Below are positions 9,930 to 19,168 of a stretch of 64,000 bases of DNA, one piece after another. How positions within the stretch are numbered: position 1 is the stretch's first letter; each line of letters opens with the position of its first letter. Source of the DNA: Rhodopirellula islandica (GTDB taxonomy: Bacteria > Planctomycetota > Planctomycetia > Pirellulales > Pirellulaceae); assembly GCF_001027925.1 (NCBI RefSeq), contig NZ_LECT01000044.1, forward strand, positions 186,001-250,000, written 5' to 3'. A program made the position numbers and the translations under genes. The notes under the pieces are model-generated. The model did no database searches. It was given only the letters and a program-made list of their open reading frames with translations, and was not told the origin of the DNA.

Positions 9930-11645
9930 TCATTCTTCCTCTGGCAGGCCAGCGATGAAGACAGGATCGACAAAGTGATTGTCGTCGAGCGCGTCCTGAA
10001 TAAAGAGTCCTTCGATTGTCTCACCGCTTGCGTATCCCAAGTCAGAGAGATCAATCCCAACGGCCAGACCACGAAACTTATTGCTTTGTTGTTGCGGTGT
10101 CATCTTAAGCGAATCGAGTTCCGCAAGTGACTTCGCAGGTTCCGCAAAAAAGTGGACATGGAAATCTGTCAACACTTTTGCTTCGGGCGATTCCATCGTC
10201 AGGTCATACTTTCGAATCGTGTAGGACTTGAGCCCTTCGCGAAACTTCAGCGGGCTGACGTGAAATGCGTCGCCATCAAGCGGATTGCCGAACGTCTGCA
10301 GATCGAAAACCAACACATCGGCTCCGGGACCATTCACGACCGGTTGGTCGAAACGAATCGCCATCCCGGGCGTCCCGGAGTCACCTTCGAGAACGGGATC
10401 GGTTGTCAGTGGATCCACACTCCCATCGGGATTGATCACTCCCGTGACGAGACTTTCGTCCAGCAATGCTTCCAATCGGGACGCTGGGTACGTTGCATCA
10501 CCACACAAAAACGGCCGTGGCTCGGTCGCTTGGAACCAAGTCAGTCGAGCAGGAATCAGTGAGTCCACCGGCAACCGATTCACTTTGCCACCCCGTTGGA
10601 CGGTCACGCTGGTCAGGTGTTCGGCTCCTCCGTCCACCGCAAGGGTTGTCTCATAAGAAACGACACGGTCGGGCAATTGGCTACGGTAGGAAGTCGTCTG
10701 AAATGGCACGCGCTCCGTCGCAACCAGACCTGCGGACACGTATTTCTTTGCTTCTCCGCCCGCCAATCGTTCCAGCAATTCGCTGGCATCGTGTGAACCT
10801 GAATCGGAAGACTCGACACCTCCCTCAACCTCGTAGATATCGGCTGCGCCTTCGATCACTTGCACTTCCGTCTCACTCATTTCGCCGACGTTCACCGAAA
10901 ATCGAGTCCCTCGATCCACCACCCGGGTGACTGGCGTGTTGACGTGAAAACCTTCTGCTCCTTGGGGCACATGGACCGAACAGCGACCAACACTCAGATC
11001 CAAGCTCTCGTCGGATGAAATATGAAAGACCGCTGGTCCTTCCAAAATGGCCGAGGCACCGGTCGGAAACACAATTTCAATGAGACCGCTCATCAGAACG
11101 TATTCTCGATACGTCGGGAGCACCGCATTGACTGGGGGAGAAAGCTCACCAAAGAACTTCGCATGCGAACTGCTGGCCAACCGAGCGTGACGCACGCCCA
11201 CCGTGGTGACAGGCGGATACATCCCATTCCCTGTCACGGGAGTCTGCCCCTGCGGCCGGAAGACAAACAACGAGCCAACAACAAGGATCAACGCCGCCAC
11301 CACCACAGCAAAGTGAGAGGCAACCGGACGGCTCCTTGGCGATGTCTTGTCGGCCGGTTCCACGTTGCTTGGATGAGCACCCACCTGCGACATCACCTGA
11401 GCGACAAACTCATCCTGACTATCCGGCAACTGCGCGAGCGTCTCACGGACAAACGCATCCCGTTGCGGCAGCGAGTCCGCCACCACCAAGCCAAGCAATC
11501 GATGTGTTTGCAACAAATCGGCGGCACGCTGCACAAACCGTTCGTCACTGGCGAGCAATTCGTGCAGCTCTTCCAGTCCACGTTCGTCCAACTCACCTTC
11601 GAGGTAGTCGGTCCACCTGTCAGCAAAACGTTCCTGGTCGTTCAC
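9930..11645 (-). CDS. FecR-domain transmembrane anti-sigma factor-like protein
   Basis: I choose the GTG at 11645. It forms a GTGA overlap with the stop of the sigma gene upstream and sits 6 bases after an AAGGAGG ribosome site at 11652-11658. A longer start at 11792 would lie inside the sigma gene. The resulting 571-residue protein has an N-terminal cytosolic segment of about 110 residues with FADRWTDYLEGELDE, typical of planctomycete anti-sigma proteins. One membrane helix follows (HFAVVVAALILVVGSLFVF), then a FecR domain (CSVHVPQGAEGFHVNTP, VVDRGTRFSV) and a long C-terminal extracytoplasmic region of unknown fold. It probably holds or releases the adjacent ECF sigma factor in response to an envelope signal. 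This is inferred from family and position. Confidence 0.88.
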   Translation of the reverse strand: MNDQERFADRWTDYLEGELDERGLEELHELLASDERFVQRAADLLQTHRLLGLVVADSLPQRDAFVRETLAQLPDSQDEFVAQVMSQVGAHPSNVEPADKTSPRSRPVASHFAVVVAALILVVGSLFVFRPQGQTPVTGNGMYPPVTTVGVRHARLASSSHAKFFGELSPPVNAVLPTYREYVLMSGLIEIVFPTGASAILEGPAVFHISSDESLDLSVGRCSVHVPQGAEGFHVNTPVTRVVDRGTRFSVNVGEMSETEVQVIEGAADIYEVEGGVESSDSGSHDASELLERLAGGEAKKYVSAGLVATERVPFQTTSYRSQLPDRVVSYETTLAVDGGAEHLTSVTVQRGGKVNRLPVDSLIPARLTWFQATEPRPFLCGDATYPASRLEALLDESLVTGVINPDGSVDPLTTDPVLEGDSGTPGMAIRFDQPVVNGPGADVLVFDLQTFGNPLDGDAFHVSPLKFREGLKSYTIRKYDLTMESPEAKVLTDFHVHFFAEPAKSLAELDSLKMTPQQQSNKFRGLAVGIDLSDLGYASGETIEGLFIQDALDDNHFVDPVFIAGLPEEE

Positions 11646-12235
11646 GACGAACCTCCTTCGCTCGCGAGCCTTGCATCCATGCACTCTTGCAACTTTCCCC
11701 GGATCTTCCAGAGTTGTTTCTTCACCGCGGGCACGGACCGTCCGCTGCGATCGGCCATTTCCTGAAGCGGGATTTCTTCGTCGTAGCGCCACTTTAAAAA
11801 GCGACCAAGGTGTTCACCCAACGTTTCCACGCACCGCTCTAAATGTTCGATTTTTGTCGACCAAATCTCGGGGGACTGTTGGCAACGGCGATCCAGTTCT
11901 CGCTGCAACAACTCCGGTCCATAGCGAGCGTGATAATCCGCGATTCGTCGCAATCGCGTCTTCTCTGTCATCAGCTGGTAGCGGGCAATGGTGAACAACC
12001 AGGCCCCAAAATCAGTCCCCAATTCGAACTCTTCCAAGCGAGAAAACGCCGCCACAAAGCTGCGTTGGGCGATTTCATCCACGTCGATTCCCATCGGCAC
12101 GTGCGCCGCGAGCCAAGCCCGCAAGGACCGCTCATACCGGCGCAGAACGACCTCGAATTCAGCTGTCTCGCCACGTAAAACACGTCGCAAAGCATCTGTC
12201 ACTCGCCGATCGTCGGGGAAAGAGTTCATGGTCAT
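11642..12235 (-). CDS. ECF-type RNA polymerase sigma factor
   Basis: The 197-residue protein has a sigma-70 region 2 (MGIDVDEIAQRSFVAAFSRL, then FGAWLFTIARYQL at about residues 50-90). A C-terminal region 4 helix-turn-helix follows (MADRSGRSVPAVKKQLWKIRGKL at about 160-187). It is the first gene of the six-gene minus-strand operon and overlaps the FecR-like gene by 4 bases, the usual sigma/anti-sigma layout. It probably directs transcription of its own operon, and the 380-base region upstream may carry its promoter. Length and layout fit the planctomycete and verrucomicrobial ECF families. The exact ECF subgroup cannot be fixed by eye. Confidence 0.92.
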   Translation of the reverse strand: MTMNSFPDDRRVTDALRRVLRGETAEFEVVLRRYERSLRAWLAAHVPMGIDVDEIAQRSFVAAFSRLEEFELGTDFGAWLFTIARYQLMTEKTRLRRIADYHARYGPELLQRELDRRCQQSPEIWSTKIEHLERCVETLGEHLGRFLKWRYDEEIPLQEMADRSGRSVPAVKKQLWKIRGKLQECMDARLASEGGSS

Positions 12236-12613
12236 CTCATGAAGAACATGGCAGCAGATTGGACCAGGTTACCTGCAATCAACATGTTTTCATAAAAATG
12301 CCAGCTCTCGCTGAGTTTTCTGTGCTCCCACACCACAGAATTCACTCGGCAGCGTTTTGGCGGTCTCGATGCAACAACAACCTCTCCTGAAACACAGTTT
12401 GGGGAGAGCGATATACTAGGTCGAGCGACGCCGTTCAGGCGTACGCGAGGGTGAGGGCCGGGCATGGGAGGCGGCGAGGATGGCCCTCCCCCGGTAATCT
12501 CGCTCAACGCTCGCTTTCCGACCCCTCCCAACTTCGTCGGGCGGGGTTCTTAACGTGTTACTGGCACGGCACTTCAAAACTGCACGACGGCCCTACTTGC
12601 TTACCAAGTTGCC
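12236..12613. other. Intergenic region upstream of the sigma operon
   Basis: These 378 bases contain no gene I can support. The part nearest the sigma factor (12236-12380) should hold its promoter, but I see no convincing motif. The rest (12381-12588) is a dispersed repeat listed separately. Confidence 0.6.
12381..12588 (-). repeat. Dispersed 3'-flank repeat, copy 1
   Basis: Read on the minus strand, this roughly 208-base block begins 25 bases after the stop of the S46 peptidase gene. It runs through GTCGTGCAGTTTT, GAACCCCGCCCG, GAGGGGTCGGAAAGCGAG, CCGGGGGAGG, ATCCTCGCCGC and CGTACGCCTGAACGGCGTCG to GAGAGG. The block at 25045-25228 on the plus strand contains the same landmarks in the same order. 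Both copies start shortly after a gene stop and read in the gene's direction. Confidence 0.8.
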
Positions 12614-14680
12614 TCAGTTGCCGAGTTGATCGGCCAAGTCATTGGCTTGGTAGATCGAACGCAGGGCTTCCGGAATGGCCACGCCCGACACACTCACCGC
12701 GCGACTTTGTACATCGGTGTAAAGATAGTCACTGGTCAGACTTTGGATGTTGCCATCAAAAATCAGTCCCACCAGCGCCCCGTTGCGATCCACCACGGGT
12801 GAGCCACTGTTGCCACCGATGATGTCGGCGGTGCAAACAAAGTTGAGCTGGGTATCCAAATCAATGTTCTCCTTGGAAGACATCCAGGATTCGGGAAGGT
12901 CAAAATCTTCTTGCCCCTCGTGCTCCTTCGCATGCGTGAATGCACCTGCAAAGTTCGTCGTGGGATGGACTGTCTCACCCCGTTCTTCGTACCCAGACAC
13001 AACCCCGAACGCCAAACGCAACGTGAACGTCGCATCGGGATAACCACCCGTTCCCTCAATCGCGGTCGTCGCTTGGGTGATCTCCGCATAAGCTTGCTTT
13101 TCGCGTTCGCCGAGTTGCTCACTGATCTCATTGATTCGGCGATACTCGGGTGCGATCACCCGGGCCAAACGAATCATCGGATCCTCCGAAGCCAGGACCG
13201 CATCCAACCCACCGTCAATCAAGGCTTTTCGCGTCTCCACGTCTTTGATCTTCGTCCCGGTCACCAGTTCGCTGGCGATCTGTTTGGGCGAACGACCCGC
13301 CAAGACTTCTCGCACAACCGCATCGTTCATGCCGCGGCTTTCCAGTAACAAAGCGATTTCATCGGCCAATTTCACCATTTCCAAATCATCGTAGATCGGT
13401 GCGGGCGAAAGGATCTGAGCCATCAAAGATTCCCGCCCCGAATCGGTGTAACCCGGCAGTCGTTCTTCGTTGGGTTTGCGGTCTTCTTCTGACAGAATCA
13501 GAATTTGAAGCGCGAGTTGGAAAAGCTCACTGCGAAGCGACACCGAACGATCAAGCAACTCAGCCTTCTCCGTCTGCACTTCCGCGATTTCATTCCAAGC
13601 TTCGGCCAGCCCGGCGTTCTCAGGCGACTTTGCCAGTTCCGTCAGCAGGCGATCCTGGCGGCCTCGTTTCGATACAAACGTTTGTGGGTCTTGCAGTCCC
13701 GCCAACATGCCAGAATAAGCCTTGCGAGCGTTTTGGATCCCGAACAATTCATCGCGTCCGCGACGGGCCGCTTCTTTGCTTTCCAATCGGTACTGTTGAA
13801 GCAGGACCTCTTTGCGACGCAGTAAATCCAACACGTGCGGCAGGCGTTCGTCACGCAGGTACTCCAGCGCCTCGACGGTGAAGATTCGCTGTGTGCGCCC
13901 GGGATGTCCACTGACGAAAACGAGGTCGCCATCTTCGGCAGGTTGTTCGTTCCACTGCAGGAAGTGTTCCAGCTTGGCTGGTTCCCCATCCTCGTAGACT
14001 CGCATCAGCGTCGCGTCGAGGTTGTAACGCGGGTACTCGAAGTTATCTGCATCGCCGCCGAAGAATGCCGCGGCGGTTTCAGGAGCCCACACCAATCGCA
14101 CGTCCGTGTATTTCTTGTAGCGATAAAGGTGATACTTGGCTCCGCCAAACAATGTCACCACGTCGCTTCGCAAACCGGTTTCATCGAGCGATTCTTTCTC
14201 GATTGTCGCGATCACAGCCCGCCGTTGTTTGGCGGCCTCTTCGGCATCCGCGGACTCGGTGATCTGCTCGTTGACTCGCTCGGTCACGTCTTCGATCGAG
14301 ATCAGTTGATTGAGTTCCAAGTCAGGCGCCTTGAGTTCCTCGGCGAAACTCTTTGCAAGGAACCCATCGTCAATCAGGTTTCGCTCTTTGGAACTCAGCT
14401 TCGCCAGCGTGTCACTGGCGACATGATGGTTGGTCAGCACCAAACCATTGGAGGACACAAACGATCCAGATCCTCCCGAGTTGAATCGCACCGACGACAG
14501 CTGCAAATGTTTCAGCCATTCTTCGGAGGGCTCGAACTGATGCTGATCTCGCAGCAATTCGCGAGGAACATCGTTGAACAAATACATGCCTTCATCAGCA
14601 TGCGAATCGCTGGACATTCCAGCCAATGCGAAAACCATGCAACTTCCCGACAAGAACCAACGGCGCACGTGTGCAAACAT
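12614..14680 (-). CDS. S46 family dipeptidyl peptidase (DPP7-like)
   Basis: The 688-residue exported serine peptidase has a signal peptide at residues 1-28 ending SHA. The chymotrypsin-like double barrel is marked by VLTNHHVAS (catalytic His at 85/86) and GGNSGSPV (catalytic Ser 625), with a helical cap between. S46 enzymes release dipeptides from peptide N-termini in the periplasm. Eighteen residues after the catalytic Ser the protein has Gly. By comparison with the known Gly/Arg difference between DPP7 and DPP11 at that site, this suggests preference for hydrophobic rather than acidic P1 residues. The gene lies on the same strand as the sigma operon but is separated from it by 378 bases. 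Family confidence is high; specificity is inferred. Confidence 0.92.
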   Translation of the reverse strand: MFAHVRRWFLSGSCMVFALAGMSSDSHADEGMYLFNDVPRELLRDQHQFEPSEEWLKHLQLSSVRFNSGGSGSFVSSNGLVLTNHHVASDTLAKLSSKERNLIDDGFLAKSFAEELKAPDLELNQLISIEDVTERVNEQITESADAEEAAKQRRAVIATIEKESLDETGLRSDVVTLFGGAKYHLYRYKKYTDVRLVWAPETAAAFFGGDADNFEYPRYNLDATLMRVYEDGEPAKLEHFLQWNEQPAEDGDLVFVSGHPGRTQRIFTVEALEYLRDERLPHVLDLLRRKEVLLQQYRLESKEAARRGRDELFGIQNARKAYSGMLAGLQDPQTFVSKRGRQDRLLTELAKSPENAGLAEAWNEIAEVQTEKAELLDRSVSLRSELFQLALQILILSEEDRKPNEERLPGYTDSGRESLMAQILSPAPIYDDLEMVKLADEIALLLESRGMNDAVVREVLAGRSPKQIASELVTGTKIKDVETRKALIDGGLDAVLASEDPMIRLARVIAPEYRRINEISEQLGEREKQAYAEITQATTAIEGTGGYPDATFTLRLAFGVVSGYEERGETVHPTTNFAGAFTHAKEHEGQEDFDLPESWMSSKENIDLDTQLNFVCTADIIGGNSGSPVVDRNGALVGLIFDGNIQSLTSDYLYTDVQSRAVSVSGVAIPEALRSIYQANDLADQLGN

Positions 14681-14797
14681 GATGGAGAAACCAAAAACAC
14701 GAGGGGACAGAATCCTGAGTCTCTAGTTCAGCCGTTGCGACGGTCGCATGCAACCGGTCGATGCCGATCGAGTGCTGCGTCAGAACTCAGTTTCCGG

Positions 14798-14864
14798 GTA
14801 GCGGAACTCGTCAAGAGTTTCGATTTGCACCCTGAATTGCGAAAGTCTTGACGACTTCCGCTAC
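14798..14864. repeat. Hairpin repeat, 'GTAGCGGAAGTCGTCAAG' family, copy 1
   Basis: The arms start GTAGCGGAACTCGTCAAGAG and end with the near-complement CTTGACGACTTCCGCTAC, enclosing a short loop. The block at 27903-27970 is the same element in the opposite orientation. It lies between the ABC transporter's 3' end and the start of the S46 gene, so it could act as a terminator or processing site. Confidence 0.75.
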
Positions 14865-14898
14865 GACCAAAACCATCATTTGTCGCTTTGACGCAGCA

Positions 14899-16941
14899 TC
14901 ACGCCGCGTCGGTCAGGTCGCTGTGGCAGAGGCTGCGATAGAACGAATTGCTAGCAAGCAATTGATGATGCGTTCCGACATCGGCGACTTGGCCCATGTC
15001 CAACACCGCAACACGGTCAGCCATCGCGAGCGTGCTGGCCCGGTGAGTGATCATGATTCCCGTGCGGTTTTCCAGGAACATTTCCAGGGCACGGTGAATG
15101 AGCTGTTCGCTCTCGATATCAATTTGGCTGGTCGCTTCGTCCAGAATCAAAATGTCCGGATCCCGCAGGAAGGCTCGAGCCAGTGCGATTCGTTGCATTT
15201 GGCCGCCGGACAGTCGCACGCCGCCAGATCCGAGCAAGGTTTGATAGCCATCGGGTGTTTTCCGGCGAATGAAGTCATCGGCGAAGGCCAATTTGGCGGC
15301 GCGAACCACATCGTGAGCGTCCGCGCTGGGACTGCCATAGCGAATGTTGTTCTCGATCGTGTCGTCAAACAACACGGTTCGTTGATTGACCAGTGCGATG
15401 CGTCGACGCAAATCGCGTGTCGCCAAGCGGTTGATCGCAACATCGTCGAAACAGACTTCGCCTTCGTGCGGATCGTCAAAACGACAAAGCAAGTTGATCA
15501 ATGTGCTCTTCCCGCAACCGTTGGGTCCAATCAGGGCGATCGTTTCGCCATGTGGGATCGTCAGGTTGATGCCACGCAAGACCATCGGTCCCGAGGGATA
15601 TTGGAAGTGGACGCCTTTGAACTGGATCGTGTTGTGCGGTCGATCCAAGTGAACCGGGCTGGCGGGCTCGGTGACACGAATGGGTTCGTCGATGATCTCA
15701 TAAACGCGATTCGACGCGGCAATGCCACGCTGCAGCGACGTCCAAACATCCGACAATTTGCGGGCTGGATCCGAAGCACCGATCAACATCGCAAAGAACA
15801 ACAGCACCTGACCGACATCCAGCGGTTGCACGCTCATGCGAATGCCCAGCAAGTGGGTTTGTTGGTTGATGACCAGGTACCCGCCAGCCAAAATCGCCAG
15901 TCCGACCATCGTCAAACCGAGCAATTCGCTGCTGCTGCGAGCGAGTGTGTTGTACAACGCCACCTTCATCGAGCGGCGGAAATAGGCCTGCACCCGGGTA
16001 CGAAAGCGAGCTCGTTCGTAGGCTTGTGTGTTGAATGATTTGACGACGTGAATGCCACCAAAGGCATCGTTGAGCATCCCGTAAAGGCTGCTCATCTCTT
16101 CCATCGCTCGGCGGCTGGCGCGGCGAATTGCGCGGCTGAGGTGTTGCATCACAAACGCCATCAACGGCGAAACAATCATCACCAACAACAACAAACGCCA
16201 ACAAACCGTGGCGGCTCCAAACAAACAAACCGCCATCTTCAGCGGTTCACGGATCAGCCGTCCCAGCAACGTGCTGACCCCCACGGCAATGTGAGCGACG
16301 TCGTTGGTCAAACGACTGGTCAGGTTGGCGGAGCCGTTTTGTCCAAAGTGATCGAGGTCCAGGTGCAAGGATTTGCGGAAGTACTTTTCTCGCAGTTCCA
16401 TCACCGTGCCTTCAGCGACGTACTGAACGAGCATCAGGTTGATCGTCAACGCAACCAATTTGATTGCCGTTCCGCCAACCAACATCGCGACGATGAAAAC
16501 CAGGGTCGGGAACGCTCCTCGAGGAGCGGCTTGGTCAACCCAAGGCTGAACCCACAACAACCAATCCGCTGTTTTTGCAGACGCGGTTTGTGACAACTCG
16601 GCCGAGGAAATTTCGAAGGTGGTGGTGTTGATTTGTTGTTGCAACGAAGCCTTCGCGGCGGCATCGGTCGCTTTTTTTTCCTGTTGTTTCAGCTCGCCCA
16701 GCTCGGTCTCCAACTGCGCAATTTGCTCGCGTTGCTGCTCCGCTTGGACTCGCGAACTGGCCAGCCGTTCCTCAACGTACGAGGGTAAATCGTCGCCTTT
16801 GAAAACGACTTCCACCATCGGGTACAGCGTGCCGATATTCGCGCCCCACAAAGCTGCAATCACCAACGACGACAACAAAATCCCCAACAAGGACATGCGA
16901 CGTCGCAGCGACAACTGCAGAACTCGGCGAAAACTCTTCAT
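14899..16941 (-). CDS. ABC transporter, fused permease and ATPase (MsbA-like exporter)
   Basis: This 680-residue half-transporter has an exporter-type membrane domain (about residues 10-415) followed by a nucleotide-binding domain. The latter carries Walker A GPNGCGKST (472-480), signature LSGGQ (577-581), Walker B ILILDEAT (597-604) and a switch His in ITHRAST. It should work as a homodimer in the cytoplasmic membrane, exporting lipid or other hydrophobic material. Unusually, about 105 residues separate TM1 (about 17-34) from TM2 (about 145-172). They include a charged Gln/Glu/Lys-rich coiled-coil-like stretch (about 55-105), much longer than the small periplasmic loop of MsbA. The substrate is not readable. 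Confidence 0.9.
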   Translation of the reverse strand: MKSFRRVLQLSLRRRMSLLGILLSSLVIAALWGANIGTLYPMVEVVFKGDDLPSYVEERLASSRVQAEQQREQIAQLETELGELKQQEKKATDAAAKASLQQQINTTTFEISSAELSQTASAKTADWLLWVQPWVDQAAPRGAFPTLVFIVAMLVGGTAIKLVALTINLMLVQYVAEGTVMELREKYFRKSLHLDLDHFGQNGSANLTSRLTNDVAHIAVGVSTLLGRLIREPLKMAVCLFGAATVCWRLLLLVMIVSPLMAFVMQHLSRAIRRASRRAMEEMSSLYGMLNDAFGGIHVVKSFNTQAYERARFRTRVQAYFRRSMKVALYNTLARSSSELLGLTMVGLAILAGGYLVINQQTHLLGIRMSVQPLDVGQVLLFFAMLIGASDPARKLSDVWTSLQRGIAASNRVYEIIDEPIRVTEPASPVHLDRPHNTIQFKGVHFQYPSGPMVLRGINLTIPHGETIALIGPNGCGKSTLINLLCRFDDPHEGEVCFDDVAINRLATRDLRRRIALVNQRTVLFDDTIENNIRYGSPSADAHDVVRAAKLAFADDFIRRKTPDGYQTLLGSGGVRLSGGQMQRIALARAFLRDPDILILDEATSQIDIESEQLIHRALEMFLENRTGIMITHRASTLAMADRVAVLDMGQVADVGTHHQLLASNSFYRSLCHSDLTDAA

Positions 16942-17267
16942 GGAAGTAAATCAAGCGAGCGGGAAATGGGTTCGGCTGTGCACATGACTACCAAGGCCAC
17001 ATGGCAACGGAGGGCACTGGCGACCATCCGCACTGCCAATGAAGAGCATCAGCAACGATGAGCACATGGCCACCAAAAATCGCTTGTACCAAGTCGCTTG
17101 TTTTTCTCGCCAGGGTGATTCGCATCTTGTGACCGAGAGTTCGACTTTGGTAGCGGAATCCCTTGAATCCACGTGTTTTCGCAAAGGGGGATGCTGACCT
17201 CTCGCATTCTGAACGCACGCGGAACGACCTGTTCTCGCCCCTCGGTTCCTCCCTCGATCGCCATCCC
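16942..17267. other. Divergent intergenic region
   Basis: These 326 bases separate the minus-strand ABC transporter gene from a plus-strand gene for a secreted protein and must hold promoters for both. I see no repeat, RNA gene or convincing motif. Open frames running through it lack homology that I can recognise. Confidence 0.5.
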
Positions 17268-17999
17268 ATGTTGAACACCCCGATTCGCCGAGTTTTCAGC
17301 AGGAATCTTCCTGCCACGAATCCATTGACGCCTGGCCGAAACGTGGTGCTCGGACCGTTCGGACGGGCAGTGCTGCTGTTCCTTGGATTGGTGGTGCTGA
17401 CGGCGTCTTCGGCGTGGGCCCAGCTGCCTCCGCCGGTTCAATTGCCACTTCAAAGCGGTGAAACCATTGTTTCATCCAGCACTTACGTGAATGGAGTCCC
17501 CTCCAACGAACCCGGGATCCCCTCCGCTGGCATGGAGGACTACTGGTCGGGATCGCTCGAAATCGGAGCACCGGCACAGGTTCCTCATGTGATCATTCAG
17601 GCCCCCGGTCAGCGAAATGTTCGGCATCCCAGTTCGGCTGGGAACCACCACCCGAACGCGGCTCTCGGTCAACCTGCCGGGGGAGTCTCTCACCAGCAAA
17701 ACTCGGGACAGCTGCACCCCCATTGGCAGCATGCCCATCAAAAAGCGGCCGCGGCCGTCGCTCCATTGACCCATCCCCCCGGCGTTGAAAATGACCCGGG
17801 AGCCAAAGGCCCCGGCCGCTTGGGGCTGGGCGAACACTGGGTCAAAAACCCGCAGGCTCGCCCGGCAATTCCCGCTGCGACGGTTCAGCCACGCTGGAAA
17901 ACACCTTATTCGTACGGCTATTTCGGTGCAGAAGGCAAACGGCACTGGTCCCGACAACACGGCTACAACGATCGATCTTTGCAGTGGTCGCTGCGATAA
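17268..17999 (+). CDS. Secreted protein of unknown function
   Basis: I start at the ATG at 17268 (243 residues) rather than the frame's first codon at 17163. The added 35 residues look non-coding, and the shorter start still places a hydrophobic segment (AVLLFLGLVVLTASSAWA) as an uncleaved or late signal peptide. The mature part is rich in Pro, Gly, His and Gln, with no domain I recognise. It ends in an aromatic, basic tail (YGYFGAEGKRHWSRQHGYND). The low-complexity composition suggests an envelope or matrix protein. The next gene, chdC, starts 119 bases downstream, so they may share a transcript. Confidence 0.65.
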   Translation: MLNTPIRRVFSRNLPATNPLTPGRNVVLGPFGRAVLLFLGLVVLTASSAWAQLPPPVQLPLQSGETIVSSSTYVNGVPSNEPGIPSAGMEDYWSGSLEIGAPAQVPHVIIQAPGQRNVRHPSSAGNHHPNAALGQPAGGVSHQQNSGQLHPHWQHAHQKAAAAVAPLTHPPGVENDPGAKGPGRLGLGEHWVKNPQARPAIPAATVQPRWKTPYSYGYFGAEGKRHWSRQHGYNDRSLQWSLR

Positions 18000-18118
18000 C
18001 GCGCTGCAAAATCAACGACCGAGATCTACAATGGGTGGCTCGACGAGGACCGGTTCTGATCCAGGACCCTTCGCATCGTGCCGACGTCCCCCAAAAAACA
18101 CCCACTCGATCGACCACC

Positions 18119-19012
18119 ATGACATCTGATTCTTCGCCGTCGCGCCCGCCCGCTTCCTCCGCTGGCGGTCCTCCTCCAGGAGTTGGCCGACCCGGACATG
18201 CTCCCCTGCCCGAGCCCAGCGTGATTCCAGAAGAAGGTTGGCACTGCGGTCACTACTTCTATCGTTTCCGCCGCGAAATGTTTGACGGTGCGATCGCACC
18301 CAATCATCGCGAGCAGTTCCTGGCGGCGCTGAACCCCACCGGCGATGCGGTCCCAGAACGTTTGGCGACGTACTGGATCAGCGGTCACGATTGTGACTTC
18401 GGCGTCATGGTGATGGATCCCGATCCAGCCAAGGTCGATGGCATTCATCAATCGATCATGGCACCGGGAATTGGTCGGTTGATTGAACCCGCGTGGTCGT
18501 TCGTCTCGGTCAGCGAAGTGAGCGAATACGTTCCTTCGATCGAAGAGTATCGGCGGCGATTGATCAAAGAAGGCAACGCACCGGACTCACCTGAGTTGGC
18601 CGCGAAAGTGGCTGCTTACGAGCGACGTTTGCCGATGATGAATCGCAATCGCTTGCAACCTGAGATTCCGGATTGGCCATCGGCGTGTTTCTATCCGATG
18701 AACAAGAGCCGTGTCCCGGGTGCCAACTGGTTCATGGAACCGTTCAGTGCTCGCAACCAAATGATGGCCGAACACGCCCAAAGCGGAATGGCTTTCGCGG
18801 GCAAGGTCAGCCAACTGATTTCAGTCGGCGTGGGACTGGATGACTGGGAATGGATGGTGACCTTGTGGGGTCGCAACCCTCAGTACCTCAAAGACATCGT
18901 CTACAAGATGCGATTCGATCAAGCGAGCGCCAAGTACGCCGAGTTCGGGCCTTTCTACGTCGGCTACAAAGCGGATGCGGACGCGATTCTGAACCACTGC
19001 CGTTTGCTGTAA
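18119..19012 (+). CDS. chdC: Coproheme decarboxylase / chlorite dismutase family protein (HemQ)
   Basis: The 297-residue protein belongs to the chlorite dismutase superfamily. In most bacteria these enzymes convert coproheme III to heme b using peroxide, the last step of the coproporphyrin-dependent heme pathway. Visible family segments are SARNQMMAEHAQSG, with the proximal heme His in MAEH, and DDWEWMVTLWGRNP followed by YKMRFDQASAKYAEFGPFYVG. The Arg of true chlorite-degrading enzymes cannot be judged by eye. The ATG at 18119 is chosen because upstream residues in that frame only overlap the preceding gene. The first 35 or so residues are Pro/Gly/Ser-rich and probably disordered. A detoxifying role is less likely than heme synthesis. 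Confidence 0.88.
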   Translation: MTSDSSPSRPPASSAGGPPPGVGRPGHAPLPEPSVIPEEGWHCGHYFYRFRREMFDGAIAPNHREQFLAALNPTGDAVPERLATYWISGHDCDFGVMVMDPDPAKVDGIHQSIMAPGIGRLIEPAWSFVSVSEVSEYVPSIEEYRRRLIKEGNAPDSPELAAKVAAYERRLPMMNRNRLQPEIPDWPSACFYPMNKSRVPGANWFMEPFSARNQMMAEHAQSGMAFAGKVSQLISVGVGLDDWEWMVTLWGRNPQYLKDIVYKMRFDQASAKYAEFGPFYVGYKADADAILNHCRLL

Positions 19013-19057
19013 AACCGGACGAGCATCCATGACTGTCGTGTTGGTCGAGCGTTGCTA

Positions 19058-19168
19058 AGCATCGCGTGAGAAAATAAGTGCCAAATTTTGTAGTGGACGA
19101 GGCGAAGAGTCCCGCCGCTTGGGACTCGTCGCCTCGTCCACCACGTCGGTTGTTTGTCACGCGATGCT
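19058..19168. repeat. Nested inverted repeat between convergent genes ('GGACGAGGCGACGAGTCC' family, copy 1)
   Basis: The inner arms GTAGTGGACGAGGCGAAGAG (from 19090) and CTCGTCGCCTCGTCCACCAC (to 19144) form a long stem. Outer arms AGCATCGCGTGA (19058-19069) and TCACGCGATGCT (19157-19168) are exact complements. The inner element recurs at 40327-40392 and 53225-53290. It lies between convergent genes and probably serves as a bidirectional terminator. Confidence 0.75.

Noticed and set aside
9359..9958. 199-codon plus-strand frame opposite the PSD1 gene
   Set aside because: Antisense to the gene with two CxxCH motifs; no independent support.
14848..16038. 396-codon plus-strand frame opposite the ABC transporter
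   Set aside because: It is antisense to clear Walker and signature motifs and has no plausible start signal or family features.
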